Source: Antedon mediterranea
Taxonomy: Eukaryota > Echinodermata > Crinoidea > Comatulida > Antedonidae
Assembly: GCF_964355755.1 (NCBI RefSeq)
Contig: NC_092676.1
Location: 20,752,288 to 20,816,287, forward strand
Direction of reading: 5' to 3'
DNA: 64,000 bases
Below are positions 1 through 13,221 of this stretch, piece by piece. Numbering within the stretch: position 1 is the stretch's first letter; every line of letters begins with the position of its first letter. The notes beneath the pieces are model-generated. The model did no database searches and was not told the DNA's origin. It was given only the letters and a program-made list of their open reading frames with translations. The translations under genes and the position numbers were made by a program.

Positions 1-1050
1 ATGTGTAAAATATAACAACTCCCTATCAAGTGCTATCACGTTAAAAGCTGGTGTCCCCCAGGGGACTAAACTTGGTCCCATTGCATTTCAAATCATGATC
101 AATGATGCTGTTAAGGGTGCTAAAACGAATGCTTTAAAATACGTTGATGACCTATCTGTTTATGAAAATCGTAAGATAACACAACCAGGTCACTTGCAGC
201 ATGATCTTAATGAGTTTCATGATTGGTGTAAAAGGAATATTATGGACCTGAACCCTGCTAAATGCCAGGCACTACAAATATGTTTTAGTAAAAGGAATAT
301 TCCTGAAAATAAAATTTATATCGGGGGTAACGAACTAGCATTTGTCACTCATGCTAAAATACTTGGAGTCACGTTACAAAATAACTTAAAATGGGATAAG
401 CATATTGGGGATATTGTCCTCAAGGCTAATAGGAAGCTTTTTATTTTAAGGAGTCTAAAGAAATTTGGCTTCAACCCTGATGAACTATGCTCTGTCTACT
501 GCGGGTATATTAGACCCCTCCTTGAATATGCCGATGTTGTATGGCACCCCGGCTTAACCAAATCGCTTAGCAACTCTATAGAATCTGTCCAACGCAGAGC
601 ATGCCGTACCATATTGGGAAGGGATTTTAGTTCGTATGACAAAGCTCTAAAGGTCTGTAACATCTCATCCCTTACTGATAGGAGAATAGCTCACAGTCTC
701 AAATTTGCCAAGGGAATATCTCAGACTGTTCATTCTGCCGATCTTTTACCGGTGACACGGTTTGAAAGTCATGGGAGGTTGCTCCGTAATAGTAATAACA
801 TTTCACAATTACCATCCAGAACCGCCCGTTTCAGTAACAGCCCAATCCCTTATTTTATCCGCCTGCTTAACGCCTGATTTTCACTCATTTTTGTATAATT
901 TATTATTTTGTATGTTTCTATTTTGTATATTTTTATTGGTCTTGGTACATGCATGTAAAAGTTACCCACAATCTGGCCTTTGGCCACTAGTGGTAACTTG
1001 TGGCATGGTGGTGTCTAATGTTTTTTTGATGTTTTATATGAAATAAAAAG
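1..1050 (+). mobile_element. LINE (non-LTR retrotransposon) 3' fragment
   Basis: An open frame runs from base 2 to the stop at 877. It encodes the C-terminal half of a reverse transcriptase. The palm motif GVPQGTKLGP is at about bases 50-80. The catalytic box reads YVDD (140-151), a variant of the usual FADD/YADD. The thumb-like block KILGVTL..NLKWDKHI and the tail IRPLLEYADVVWHP are typical of CR1/Jockey-group LINEs. A 3' UTR ending near an AATAAA at about 1043 follows. The 5' part lies outside the window. The catalytic aspartates and an open frame suggest a fairly young copy. Confidence 0.85.
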
Positions 1051-1057
1051 AATAATA

Positions 1058-1190
1058 TACACTATCAAAATAGTTTGAAAAGAAAAGTGTGATGTGCCTA
1101 AATATGGTAGTGATATGCCCAAACATGGTAGTGATATGACATCATATCCATATATGGGCACATCACATTTTGTTGTCGCATAGAGCTTTA
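1058..1190. repeat. MITE, CTGTCTACACTATC family, copy 1
   Basis: This short non-autonomous element has inverted ends related to CACTATCAAA and TAAAGCTCTGTC. Its interior holds AAATATGGTAGTGATATG-like words, and it encodes nothing. It abuts the 3' end of the LINE fragment, and its left terminus is eroded. Confidence 0.6.
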
Positions 1191-1440
1191 AACTAGTTGG
1201 AATAAATGTTAGCAGTTGACATCACCCAGCTTCTGGATAACTACTATATAATAACCTAATGCTTAGTGAATTGAGTTAAATATATGGTAACATAGGCTTA
1301 CATTTTTTTGTTCCACACACAAGTTACATGAGAAACCGGTGTCAGGTCAAGTTTAGAGAATCCTTTAATTCAGATTTTCAAATTACAATACCCATATATT
1401 TGTGTTGTTTCATTAAACAATTTCCATGTTTTTATTTTAG

Positions 1441-3297
1441 TGTATTTGGAGGTCAAACCATTCCATATCCTAAAAGAGACTTTCTGAATGACAGTGAAGA
1501 TGGTGATGATAAGTCATCATCAGCAAGCAAGGTAATAGAGAGTTTTCGCACAAGCATGTTAACGATATTTCTCAAAATGCAACATGCAAGTTTCAACCAC
1601 TTTGTAAACAAAGCATGTTCACAAGATTTATGAAAATCCTTAGTTATGTGTGTCAAGAACCTTATTTCTGAAAACTATTGTCAATGAAAAACGTCAATCG
1701 AATGGTATCGAAATATGGAAAATTCTGCAGAATAATTAAGAAACAAATGGTAAATTTAAAGATATGTTTTTAATTAAACCAAACAAGAATTGTTCTTAAC
1801 AACATGTTATTTATTACTCATTATGCAAGTTTACAAATGCCTAGCTAGGCCTAGTCTCTAGGCCTAAGGCATTCCATAATTTGTTTTGATGAGAGTGGTG
1901 TATGTTGCTTGCACGACACATGAGTTTTGTTCTACAATTCCTGTCAAAGTGAAATCAAAATTTCTGGAAAATCGGTACACCTCGGGAGAAAAACACACAG
2001 ACAAAAGGCCTGCTTTTATGTTTCCGAGTTGTTACTGCACATGTGTGTATTGGCCTGGTATTAAACTGACCAATCATAATAATCAAATAGTTAGCAACTA
2101 TGCTTTCCTCCAGAGATTTCTTATGGTTCGCATATGCGTGTATGAAAACGTCTAATAAATCGGGAGATCGAACCTGGTTACAACATATTACAAGTTTATG
2201 CTGGTGTGAGAAGGGTATTAAGTTAAGATAGATAGTATAGCAAAAATTGTCTACATTTGTAGTTAGTATCATTTTATATGTATGTATTTTATTTTCTTTT
2301 TGTAGACTGCTAGTTCCAACAACCATGCAGCAAAGCGAATGCGAGTGTCTGGACAAACAGGCTCTTCAGGTGGTGGCATGGTTCAAGGAGACTATCAGGG
2401 CCAACAGAAGGTAGGCACATTCATTCTGTTATATTCTTTTATACAGTACCATAGATAGTGATGACAACTGTAACAGTACAGAAGAACCTTCATTTTACGT
2501 ACGGCACTGTCACAGGACAAAGCTAGATGTGAGGCCTAGCTGTGAGGCCTAACTAGAAAAGTATATGCAGGCTGTGCGATGTTTAAGTAAAGGAAAAAAA
2601 ATCAATGTTCTTGTATTTTCTATCAATAAATAAAAACAGTCGCTGCTGTAAGGGTAATGCATGCGTGTGGCTTGTCTCACATGTTATGGATTTGTTTTTG
2701 TTAAATAGCTCCATCAATGTAAGAAATTAAAACTATGTAATAAAATACTAAAAAATGATGACGTCATCGGTCATTTTATGCAGACGTAAAATCAGAGTAC
2801 ATAAAACAAAGGTTCTACTGTATTGTTGTCCGTATTCACCAATTTAAAATGAATAAAAATTCTGAGAAACAGTTTTTATAAAAAGAATGTTTTGCAGTTT
2901 TTTATTTTTCTTTTTTGTTTTGACGATTGAGACTGGAATCAATGGGTGTTTTAAAATCGGTTTTATTTGTATGTGGACCCGTTTCTGCTGATGCTGTTTC
3001 TATTAAAATATGTTTTAGTATAGACTTATGGTGTGAAAGAGGCATTGAAAAAGTGTTTAAGTACAGTAGCTTCATGCATATAAAAAATGGTAAATCATAT
3101 TTCTTTGCATTTAGCATTTGAGTGGGTACCAGCAAGGCCGGTCAGCCCAGCGTGAACAAGTGCCCTCACAATCAAAGTCTGGCATGATGTACTCATCCAG
3201 TTCAACTCAGCAACAGTCAAACAGTGGAACGTACCATTCACAGCAGCAACATCATGGTAGTCATCAACAACAGCATCACCATCAACATAGATATTGA
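1441..3297 (+). CDS. CDK8: Cyclin-dependent kinase 8/19, C-terminal three coding exons
   Basis: Three exons join in frame: 1441-1531 (acceptor TTTTAG, donor GTAATA), 2306-2410 (acceptor TTTGTAG, donor GTAGGC) and 3115-3297 (acceptor GCATTTAG, stop TGA). The first begins VFGGQTIPYPKRDFL, matching the CDK8/CDK19 segment just after the kinase domain (IPYPKREFL in vertebrates). An acidic stretch, a basic AKRMRV patch, a GDYQ block and a Gln/His-rich tail ending in HRY follow, in the same order as vertebrate CDK8. CDK8 or CDK19 pairs with cyclin C in the Mediator kinase module and phosphorylates transcription factors and RNA polymerase II in the nucleus. The kinase domain exons must lie upstream, outside the window. 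CDK8 and CDK19 cannot be told apart from this tail. Confidence 0.85.
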
Positions 3298-3323
3298 GGA
3301 AAATGTCTTGGAAATCCAGGCAC

Positions 3324-3466
3324 TAAAGCTCTGTCTACACTATCAAAGTTTATTTGACAAAAAAAAATGCGATGTGCCCATATAATAGACACGATCATAT
3401 CACTGCCATGTTTTGGCACATAACACTTTTTTGTCAAACTAGTTTGATAGTGTAGAAAGAACTTTA
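3324..3466. repeat. MITE, CTGTCTACACTATC family, copy 2
   Basis: Its ends are TAAAGCTCTGTCTACACTAT on the left and the diverged complement ATAGTGTAGAAAGAACTTTA on the right. It is non-coding and lies just after the CDK8/19 stop codon, so it is inside the 3' UTR. Confidence 0.75.
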
Positions 3467-3791
3467 TGTTTGGTTCAAGTCTTCTTCGATGATGATAACC
3501 CATCTTGTGATGAAGAGAATTGTAAACTGCCATTTGATAAACCATTCCTTAAAATGCACATAATTTTTCACATTACTGTAGTGTACTGGCCCCCAAAACT
3601 CCTGATATTTGTTAATGTAAATATCATTTTTCTGTAATTTTTCAGCATTATTTATCTAAATATTGTGTTTGTAATTAACATTTTGCTATTAAATGTTTGC
3701 AAATACAATATTTGAATTTATAAGAAACTATTTTCATAGTACACATTCTTTATTTATCCAACTAAACAAATGCAACACTTCTTTCTTACCT

Positions 3792-3905
3792 TAAGCTCTG
3801 TCTACACTATCAAACTTTATGTGAAAATGTGATGTGCTCATATATGGACATGATGACGTCATACAATATTTGGGCACATAGTTTGATAATGTAGACAGAG
3901 CTTTA
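3792..3905. repeat. MITE, CTGTCTACACTATC family, copy 3
   Basis: This is the shortest near-complete copy. TAAGCTCTGTCTACACTATC on the left is mirrored by GATAATGTAGACAGAGCTTTA on the right after complementing. TA flanks fit Tc1/mariner-type target use, which is an inference. Confidence 0.75.
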
Positions 3906-4906
3906 GGTTTGCAATAAAATTAAACTTTTAAGTAACTAACATTGACATCATTATTAAATATTTATGAGACTATTGATTTACAGACTTTTTAAAGTTTAAT
4001 GGCTAAGTTTTGTGATTGTAATAGCTTCATGCAGCGAACTCGATTCTCTGTACTGAATGAATCTTCACAGTACCTTAAAACCTCGAAAAAAATCCCCCCT
4101 CAAAAAGAAGCGCCCCCCCCCCCCCCTCGAAAACAACCCGCCTTCCTTGATTTGCAAAAAATAATCTCGAATAAAAGCCAATCTAGAAATCAAGCCCACT
4201 GGAAAAGATAGTATAGTCTTTGATTGTAAAATGGCAGAGAAATGTCATACCTACACATTTTACCAATCTACCAAATCATAAATTCCACCAGCAGTGGAAG
4301 TGAAAGTATAAAAGCCAACTGACTTGTATCGATAATACTGTAATAACAATTTTCAGAGAATTCCACATATGTTCAAATGACACAAGATAAACAGTAAAAT
4401 TTAATTCAATTAAATTTGTTTTCACAATTAAAACCTCATACATTGACAATATAAATATATCAACATTCGTGTGCTGGAGAAAACTGACAAGCAAAACTTT
4501 CCCTTTAGTTGGTCTAACCAGTATATTTCGGAAGATAATACTCTAATACATGAATGACGTTACTGCTTTCATGATTAAACCCTTTTAGAAATAGTCCTTT
4601 CAGAAATTTCTGCAATTGCAGATTAAAAGTAAATCTTCTGCTGTTATCTTTCAACATAATATTGTGCATGATTTTTACTCTTCCTCGGTTTGTTAAAGAA
4701 TTTCTCGCTTGCTTTTATGCTCGCATTAAAATGCAATTATTATTTTAAGCTATATCAACTGTATATCCTGTTGGCGCATTAGAGTGGTTACCGATAAATA
4801 TGGCAAAGGAACTAAAACCCTATCAAAATCTGTCAGCAAATCTGGGTCTTCGTTGAATATGAAAATTCATATCTAAAAATACTCATTGTCGGATGATAAT
4901 TGTTTC
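3906..4906. other. Intergenic, no gene seen
   Basis: An AATAAA at about 3914 could be a downstream CDK8/19 polyadenylation signal. A C-rich run lies at about 4111-4126. I see no exon-like or repeat structure I can name in the rest. Confidence 0.5.
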
Positions 4907-5077
4907 TAAAGCTCTGTCTACACTATCAAACTAGTTTGACAAAAAAGTGTTATGTGCCCCCAAATATGGTAGTGATATACCCAAATATGGTAGTGATATG
5001 ACATCATCATGTCCATATGTGTAGGCCTACATCACATTTTGTTGTCAAAAAAAGTGTGATAGTGTAGTCATAGCTTA
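4907..5077. repeat. MITE, CTGTCTACACTATC family, copy 4
   Basis: This is the longest copy, with the internal word AATATGGTAGTGATAT present twice as a short tandem. Ends are TAAAGCTCTGTC and the diverged complement ending ATAGCTTA. Confidence 0.75.
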
Positions 5078-5466
5078 AGTAGGCCCTAATTGATAGTCGG
5101 GAAAGAATCATTACCGGTATAGTTGATAATTTACTCATTTGTTCTTGAGATTGGTTCAATGATGGTTCCGAAACTAATTTAACCGTAAAGACAAATTCAC
5201 ACAATCTCTCCCCACCCCCAACCTCCCCACCTCCAATAACATACGTGCAAATGATGGAGATTATCATGAATGCTTATGACACTGTTAATCTAATTGGACT
5301 TTGAACAATACAGCGACAAGTAGTTATGTACATTGACTGGACAGAATGCAAATGGTCACGAAATACTGTATTTGTATGTTAAAACCTACTACTGTTGTCT
5401 GTACTTAGGCCTAGGCTAGGCCTACTAGTGTGTGTTTTTATTAGCTCAGTCCAGGCTCAGTCTAAC

Positions 5467-8400
5467 ATGAATGACACCCACTGTAGCGATGAAGCACCGT
5501 CATCGGAGGAAATGATTCAAGGTTCGTTTCTTTTTTGTAAGCCTAATAGGCCTAGGCCGTATTTTACCTCAATTTATTTTCTTACAAGGGACAAGGGACA
5601 ATTCGAATAATCCATCATTTGAGATTGCGTTACGTCGTTGCGTTGCGTCTCGGTGACACCAAGCAACGCAAGGACGACGTAAACGCAGCGTAAATCAACC
5701 AACCACAAGTGATGGATTATTCGAACTGTCGCATGTTATTGGTCAACGTCGATAGTTGGAACCAAGGAGCATTATTCGACACTCGACATTGTCATAATAA
5801 TTTTACCCTTTATGCCGTTTGTATAGGCATATTCAAATTTGATAATACAGCATTATTATTATTGATTACAAATGAAAACAGATATTAAAATCGTAAACTA
5901 AATATTCAGTTTCAATGGTGACAAAGCATTTCAATTCATAACAGTTTAGTTTCAGCTGTTGCTGTGGAAATATGATATGTATGTTCTATGGAAAACAATG
6001 ATCTCACAAAATAAATAAATCGTAAATTGTAGGCCCTACATAAATTATATAAATCATCAATTCACTCTTAATTCGAAAAAAAAAAAGAAACCAATAAAAC
6101 AGAAGATCAGAAACTAAATTAAAAAAAAACGCCATTACGGATTAAGTAATTTGTATTATGTTGTAAAATCAAAATAAAATAATAATAGATACATTTATCC
6201 ATGATTAAAGATGAATTGTTCCCTAAAAAATATGATGAAAAATGAAGATTAATAAAATCAGATTTTGAATAGCTTTTTTGTAGTTTTAATAAATTTAATC
6301 ACTTCCGCAGAAAAACACGCAAAAAAAAAGACAAAACAAACGCTTAAATATATAGTATCTTTAAATTAAAAAAAATATAAACAAACTAACAAAGCAAAAT
6401 ACTTATTTGGAATGGTAAGAGACAAATAACATCTTGTGTATGTTTTTTAATGCTTTACAAAGCTACGTGTTAAAACAATGGAGTTGAGTTGCGGCTTGCT
6501 ACGGTGGCTATGTTATGGTTATGCTGTCATGTCAGGATTTTTTCTAATGACAATTTATAACTCCACTCTCAAAGACTTGTAATAATACTGTACTTGTTTA
6601 TGTAAAACATCTTGTGTATATTATATTGCCACCTTTAAAGTGAATTAATTCGCTTATGGTTATCCTTCGCAATTTGCCTAAATATATACATAAAACAAAC
6701 AAAACAAAATTGAACGACGCCTCCCCGTTCCTTTTAATGCTTGATTCCCACTAAAGACGCAACACAAGAATGTAACGCGACATAAGTGAGTTGACCAATC
6801 ACAAGCGATGGATTATTCGAACTGTCGCTTGTCATTGGTCAACACGTTTGCGTTGCCTTTACGTCCCTGCGTTGCGTCCTAGTGTGAACCAAGCCTGTGA
6901 ATGTACTTTTAATTATATACTATTTTGTTTACAGTAATCAGACGTCGACGTGACATTCTGATATATGTCATAATAGCTGGTATACTGTCGTGTCTTACTG
7001 TCTTGCTATTTGTAGAAATTTCATACAGAATTGCTAGAAATCAATTTTACAGTGCGTCACGTACTATTATTATTATCCTACTTGCACTGTATCCAGTAAG
7101 TCTTACATTTTTCGTAAATACTATCTTTTGTGGTTCACCACCACCTTTATTTCTAAACATTTTCTACCTTTTTTCATTATTTTCTGTTTTCCCTCAAAAT
7201 ATCATAATTTCTTAACTTTATTATCATACCATTAATAAACATTAGAATTCATTTAATATTTTTGTTTTCTGAATTACTAAACATTAATACAAAGTATTTA
7301 CTTAAATCGTAAATACTATTTGTAAAATCAAAGAATAGCGAGAATATTTTCCCATATTCTTACCTATATTATACGTTCTGAGTGCCCGATTAAAATAGTC
7401 CAGGTTGCATGGTGGGTGTGGTAGAAGGGAGTGCAATTATCTAATCTTTTTAAAATTATTTAAAGGCAGAAGTGGTCGTTTAGATCATAGAACAAAATAT
7501 ACTGATGTACATATCTATATATAAATTTACGTAAGGGCAAAATTCGGTAAATCTCGCCTTACTTCTAGAATTTTTACTCGATGGTATATAAAGTTGGTTC
7601 GTACTTTCGGTACTGATTTTAACCACCTGATGTAACCCTGTTTACTAATTAAATTGAGTTAAATAATTAGTTATTGACGATTAAAACGAATTTAGGTTCA
7701 ACGATTTGCCCCAAATAGGGGTGTTTTCCGACCGTGGTATACACTGTTTAATGCATGTCCATCGTGAAAAATACCCGCATACAATAATACGAGGATGCTT
7801 CGCATTTTCCTATCTCCTCCTACGATAACTGTTTTTAATGGCTGAAAACCGGTTGAACAGCTCGAGTACAGCATCATAATGTTGAAGACAGGCCGATTTT
7901 CTTTAAAAAAATACTATTTTGATACATTTAATATACGTTTATACAAATGTATTGATTTGCAATGAATGGAACATTCCAAATTATTTGGTTTAACCATACT
8001 TGCATACCTCAAATGGTTTAACACAAGTAGGTAAATTTATAGACCCTTGGAGAATAAACAGAAATAGTATTGTAATGCTATACAATACTGCAAATAGGTA
8101 TTAACCACTTTTGATCGCCATTTGAATCAAAATTGTGTTGGTACTGTTAAATATAATATAAACAAATATACTAATAAACTTTATCACTGTGAGTGTGGGT
8201 AGCCCCTACTTTTAGATTAAACACATAATAATATAATACTTTATTACTGTCAGTTGTTTCTCAACGTTTGTATTAATTAATAATTACAAAAATATAAACG
8301 TATTAGTGGTCTTTAAATGTACTTTACTATTTCAATCGACCATGAGACAGTGACAGTTTTAATAAAGTATTAAATCGGAAATGTTTTACTCTATTTAGTG

Positions 8401-11400
8401 GTATATTATTTATAGGCCTATAAAAAAATATTTCGTTACTGAGAGTGGATAATAAAGAAATATATTAAAGAACCATTTAATATAAAGAATATATTAAAAA
8501 ATTGTTCCTCTTTGTACCTATCCTCATCCCCAACGCTCAACTCTAATGTTAGATACAAAACCCTAAACTCTAATAGATACAAAATTGGGTTTGTTTAAAT
8601 GAGTCCAAATAACAAATTTGGACTCATTTGTGACAAGTTTCTAGGTGCTAATTTTGGTTGACTACATAAATCATTGTGTCTATTTATTTGTTTCTGTAAA
8701 AGACAATGTTTTATAGTCCTGCCGTACGTACATTTGAAATCGCCAGTTTTTTTACGCTGAAATTACTATGTATTCGAGAACCATCTGTGGGCACGAACTA
8801 GATGGTACGCGAGCGAAGCGAGCGTACCATCTAGTATAGAAAATAAAGTAAAACATGGAAAATAACCATTTTCAATTTGTAATTTGATCTCATTTTATCA
8901 TTGAAGGAGTTGGTGTGTTCGGAAGTGACTTTTAAAATAGATTATGTTACATGTTATTATTTTGTATTAAATTTAAATTTGGGTAGAAGCGTTTGGGTAG
9001 TAATGTTTTGTAGTAAATTTTGTTGAAATTATCTGGTTATATATTTTCCTACAGGTATCTAGCGTTACATCTTTCGTCGGGGTGATTATTCCAAGAGCTT
9101 CATTGGTTGCTAACCTAACAGCATCTTTGTACGTAACAAATCATTTTAAAGATCTATAAAAAAGTTTGGTGGTGATAAACGCAGCCCTGTCATGATTTCC
9201 TGAAAATAATAAAGGCACATTAGTACGGTACTATATGCACACGTTTCTCACGTTACGTATTAATGTTAACACTTTCTCTGACGTTTCAATTATAATTGCT
9301 AATTAAATGGAAATACAATACTGACAGTATCGTCTTTTAAGTGTTGTTACCTCTTGAACGCACCGCAAACAATTTGACTAATCACGTTGCGATGGATCGT
9401 CGCTTTGTGATTGGTCAACTCACTTGCGCTGCGCCTATGTCGTTGCATTGCGTCCAAATGGAAAACCAAGCTTCATGATTGATAGAATGTATTTAGGCCT
9501 CATAGATATACTATAGTAATATATCTTTGTAGGCCTAGTGTTATGGTAGTGAGATGATTTATAGCAAACCCACGCCTATTACATACAGCCACAATGGGCC
9601 GAAATCCAACCAAACTGAGCGCTTCCCTGGCTGTCGTGGCCTAGCATCCGATTCCGAGATAACAATGTTGTATTTTTGTCAGCATTGTATTGATTTATTG
9701 TATAATTATATAAAACGTTATAAAACATATGATTAATGTTTTGTATTCGTTAAAGAGAGAATTTAATTTACAGTCATTTAACGAGTTCATTGTTTCAACT
9801 CATTATTATATTATATTCTTCCCATTTAATTCATAGGCCTATACATTTAAACTGTTTTTGTTTATGCAGAATTTAAAATTGATTTAAATAATATTGAAAA
9901 GTCACAATAAACATTCTTTTTTTCAGTTACTATTGTATATGTCTTTACCTTTTTGTGGTTTTGGTAATTGACTACTATAACGGTGTAGACTCAATGATTA
10001 TTAAACTGAAGGATCGCCGAATTTCTCTAGCCAGGCCTCCGATTGCATGTTGTTGTGACTGCCTTCCAAAAATTAACATGACAAGGTAAACTGGAGTAGC
10101 ATTCCTAAGTTGTATTGTATTGTTTTGTATTATAGGCCTACAAAATATAATAAAGTGTACAAAATAGGTTTTCTTGGAAAGATCTCATCGAAACTTTACT
10201 CAAGCAGCCCAGACTACCTCGTGTAAAGTTATTATGTAGAAGCATTGTTTTTTTACATAAATATTATTACCTGCTATTAACATTATTTTAACAGAAGTAA
10301 TTTTCACAAACTTCGTCTTGGAATTCTTCAGAATGCAGTTGTCCGACCAATAAGTCTATTCATAGCTGCTACATTGTGGGCAGATGGTACGGCGAAAGCG
10401 GTATGTTGAAAATACATTAATTATCTCATTTCAAATATTTTTGAATATAATTGAAATTATAGAGCATGTAACCCGGATTCATCCAGGCATTCGCGCCATT
10501 CGCCAAGGCGAAGGTCAGATGGATGAATGTATTTGTTTTTTAATGATTTTGTATTCTCTTGAATTTTTCTAAAGAAATTAGGCCTACTATTGATTGCGTG
10601 TACCATGTTATTGACTACAAAATGGTGTCTCGAGAGATCATATCCTAACAATGTTCTTTTTATTATAAATATTATTGAAAGAAACAACACATTTCGATAT
10701 TTCGATGTAATAACACTGTGATTTCGATGTTTCTCTCGATTTCGATTGTAATATAAATAGTATTGGCTTTAAAATCTGGAGAAACAAAGTAAACTATTTT
10801 ATTGTTTCCTGATCATATATATACAATATAAATGTCTCTCTTAACCTTTCGTATACAATTTAAAATATCATGGTCTTATCCATATACTTCTTCAGTAAAA
10901 ACAAATCTTACTTGGGTCCTTTCCACTTTCTCTCTCCATTGGTTATAACATTGCACATAGGAATTTTGGAAGGCATAGTGTCAGCTGACTATATATTTTC
11001 AAATTATTGAAGCATTTCATATTTGATACTTTTACTTTGTTTTTTTTTGTATCACCCGTAAACTCATAGATTTTCTACTCCGTAGACCTTTTTTTTATTG
11101 TTTGTAGGCTTATACATGCATATTTTCTATACTTTGACATTTTATTTTTTAAATCATCATCACAAACATAATTATAGCTATCAGTTAATATGCCTTTTGG
11201 TTTTTGTGTTCCAACTTCCCGTTTGATGTTTTGTCTTACTTTTTTATTTATTGTAATGGATATTGAAGTCTTACAAGACTTATCTTCTCTGATCAATGGT
11301 TAGAGTATTACACATTTTACAAGCATGGAAGAAATTACCGCTCAGCATATCATTATTACTAGCTCAATAATTAAAGTAATTAGTTGGAAATACTAATTAC

Positions 11401-13221
11401 AAATTATTCTTTAAAGGTTGAAGCCTATCTGTACATGAATATTATTACTATGATTTCTTCAATATTTGCTGTGTATTCGTTAGCAGTAATTTACAATGCT
11501 TCGAAAAAGCCACTAAAAGAGTTTATGATCACACCAAAGTTTATTGCAATGAAACTAGTTATGCTGGTTGGAAATACCCAGCATTTTATATTAAGTATGC
11601 TGGCCTATATTGAGGTGATTCTTCCCTGTAAGCCGCCATTTAACACACAAACTCGAGCGAACAGTAAGTATAATATTTACTGTTTTGTCTATTATTTCAT
11701 AAACATGCTAGGTTAACATTGATGTCCATTCCGTGAGATCCCTACATACTCTACATAATTGATATGAAATGATGCCATTATTCCCAAATATGGACACCCC
11801 TTGAATATCACGGCGAGGGTAGTAGACTGGAGGGATTGCTATACAGGTAGGTATCTGACGAGCGTGCGCATAGACTACCGTAGTATATGCGCCAACAACA
11901 CCACAGTTTTTGGTGGTTTGTGTATTTTAATGTAAGCCTAAGTGTTCCCCGGTATCAAAATATTTTATTTCAACTTAAATATTTGCTTATTCGTTGGTTG
12001 TAATTGCCTTTTTGTATTAAAGATGTATTGTCCAGTTGGAAAAAATATGTATTTAAAAAAAAACATTATGCCATTTTAATGACAAATAGGCCTAATACTA
12101 TCCTATTCATTACATTCACTTTGACCGAAAATGTAAAGCAAAACATACTATTGTCTGTCAGACCGTGGTTTTTGCTAAATTTAACGATTTCATTTTGTCA
12201 GTATTAGGTAAGAGAATTATTTTTATTCGTTTTCTAAAGAAGTGTATAAATATGGCCTATTCAAATCTGTTATGTTTTTAGAGGACAATACATATATCTT
12301 TAAGTATTATGTGCTTCCTCGCGGACAGTAAATAGGCCTCTGTTTGCCTATTCATTCATCAGTTATTTTACTTTTATTCTGGAAACGGATGTTCATAGTT
12401 ACAAAATCAATTGCATAAATATAAGGTTAAATAAAAAAGGCACAAAAAAAAAAACCACCGGTATCAGATCATCTCAGGATCTCCATCATTTTGTTATGGA
12501 CCTTGGATGATTCAAATGATGATACCATAATACATTCTATCATTTTTTCTATAAAAGCTAAATACAATATATGCCCATGGGTATTGCACTAGTCTACATT
12601 ACTTTTATTCATGAGTTTCGTGTTTTGTTTTTTTCTGTATGTGTTAGGTTATCATATTTTCAAATACAAATTCAGACCTCATAAAGGTATATATTATAAA
12701 TATAGGTATACATTTCATTATTAATAAGTGTTTTCCGGCATCAAATTCTTTGTGTTGTGTTCCAGGATTTATAAAGCGCCAATGTTATGAAACCTCTAAG
12801 GGCTGAAGAAAACACCATACATTATAGACCTTCATAATTATACAAAGTGATAACATTTACACAAATCTCATTCCAAAAGAATTATTTTACTTTTGAAATA
12901 TCATTTTCAATTTCTTTTATAGCAATATTTTATCGAAAACCATCCACAGACGTTGACAACCCCAATAATTTGTATTTTCTAATTTATATTTCAGCGATTT
13001 ATAATATGCTTATCATTTATGAAACTTTTATTATGTTGCTACTCGGAAGGATATTCATATTCATTTGGCGAGAGAAAGAAAACAGCGATTCTGAAAGTAA
13101 TTTTGAATTATCAGAAAGTATTTCTATAGTTGAAAGAAACATGTGCTGCAAACAAAAGGTCGAATCTTCAACGAGTGATGAAAACGCATCTGTAACAAAT
13201 ATACCAAAGGACGTTGTATAG
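5467..13221 (+). CDS. SLC51A: Organic solute transporter subunit alpha (SLC51A), copy 1
   Basis: Seven exons join in frame into 342 codons plus stop: 5467-5521, 6935-7095, 9055-9128, 9927-10085, 10295-10400, 11417-11663 and 12995-13221, all with GT..AG introns. The human protein has 340 residues. Recognisable blocks are IIPRASL, then ASFYYCICLYLFVVLVIDYY, then a cysteine patch (ACCCDCLP) followed by TRSNFHKLRLGILQNA, then CKPPFNTQTRAN, then ETFIMLLLGR. All align in order with vertebrate SLC51A. Seven hydrophobic segments are apparent. With the beta subunit SLC51B the family moves steroids and bile salts across the plasma membrane. The first exon is the least certain; it is the only upstream ATG exon found whose phase fits. 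Copy 1 ends in TAG eight codons before the copy 2 stop. Confidence 0.85.
5598..5750. repeat. Palindromic CCAAT-containing MITE, diverged copy
   Basis: It contains GATGGATTATTCGAACTGTC and ACGCAACG-type words in both orientations. It is related to the better copy at 6739-6894 in the same SLC51A intron and is non-coding. Confidence 0.5.
6739..6894. repeat. Palindromic CCAAT-containing MITE
   Basis: Inverted ends start GCTTGATTCCCACTAAAGAC and finish with the complement of CTTGGTTCACACTAGGACGC. Each arm has GACCAATCACAAGC or ATTGGTCAA. The counterpart in duplication unit 2 is 55025-55165. Confidence 0.7.
7515..8855. other. 1.34-kb segment absent from duplication unit 2
   Basis: Flanking bases are contiguous in unit 2 near 55765. 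The segment lies in SLC51A intron 2. It contains GAGTCCAAAT...ATTTGGACTC (8601-8625) and a perfect hairpin (8797-8835). No coding potential is visible. It may be an inserted element or a deletion in unit 2. Confidence 0.6.
8797..8835. repeat. Perfect inverted repeat, 14-bp arms
   Basis: ACTAGATGGTACGC and its exact complement are separated by an 11-base GC-rich spacer (GAGCGAAGCGA). It contrasts sharply with the AT-rich surroundings. Confidence 0.8.
9356..9472. repeat. CCAAT-containing palindromic MITE, diverged
   Basis: It shares TGATTGGTCAACTCACTTGC and CAAGCTT end words with the 6739 copy. The counterpart in duplication unit 2 is 56285-56394. It lies in an SLC51A intron. Confidence 0.5.

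Noticed and set aside
10384-10572. 62-codon frames at 10384 and 57306
   Set aside because: They run from the end of an SLC51A exon into its intron past a good GTATGT donor, and their identity between copies reflects the recent duplication.
12004-12207. Possible extra SLC51A exon at 12023 and 58943 (TTACAG acceptor in copy 2)
   Set aside because: Joining exon 6 directly to the last exon restores the conserved protein; the extra segment would add a stop, and copy 1 has AAAG instead of ACAG.
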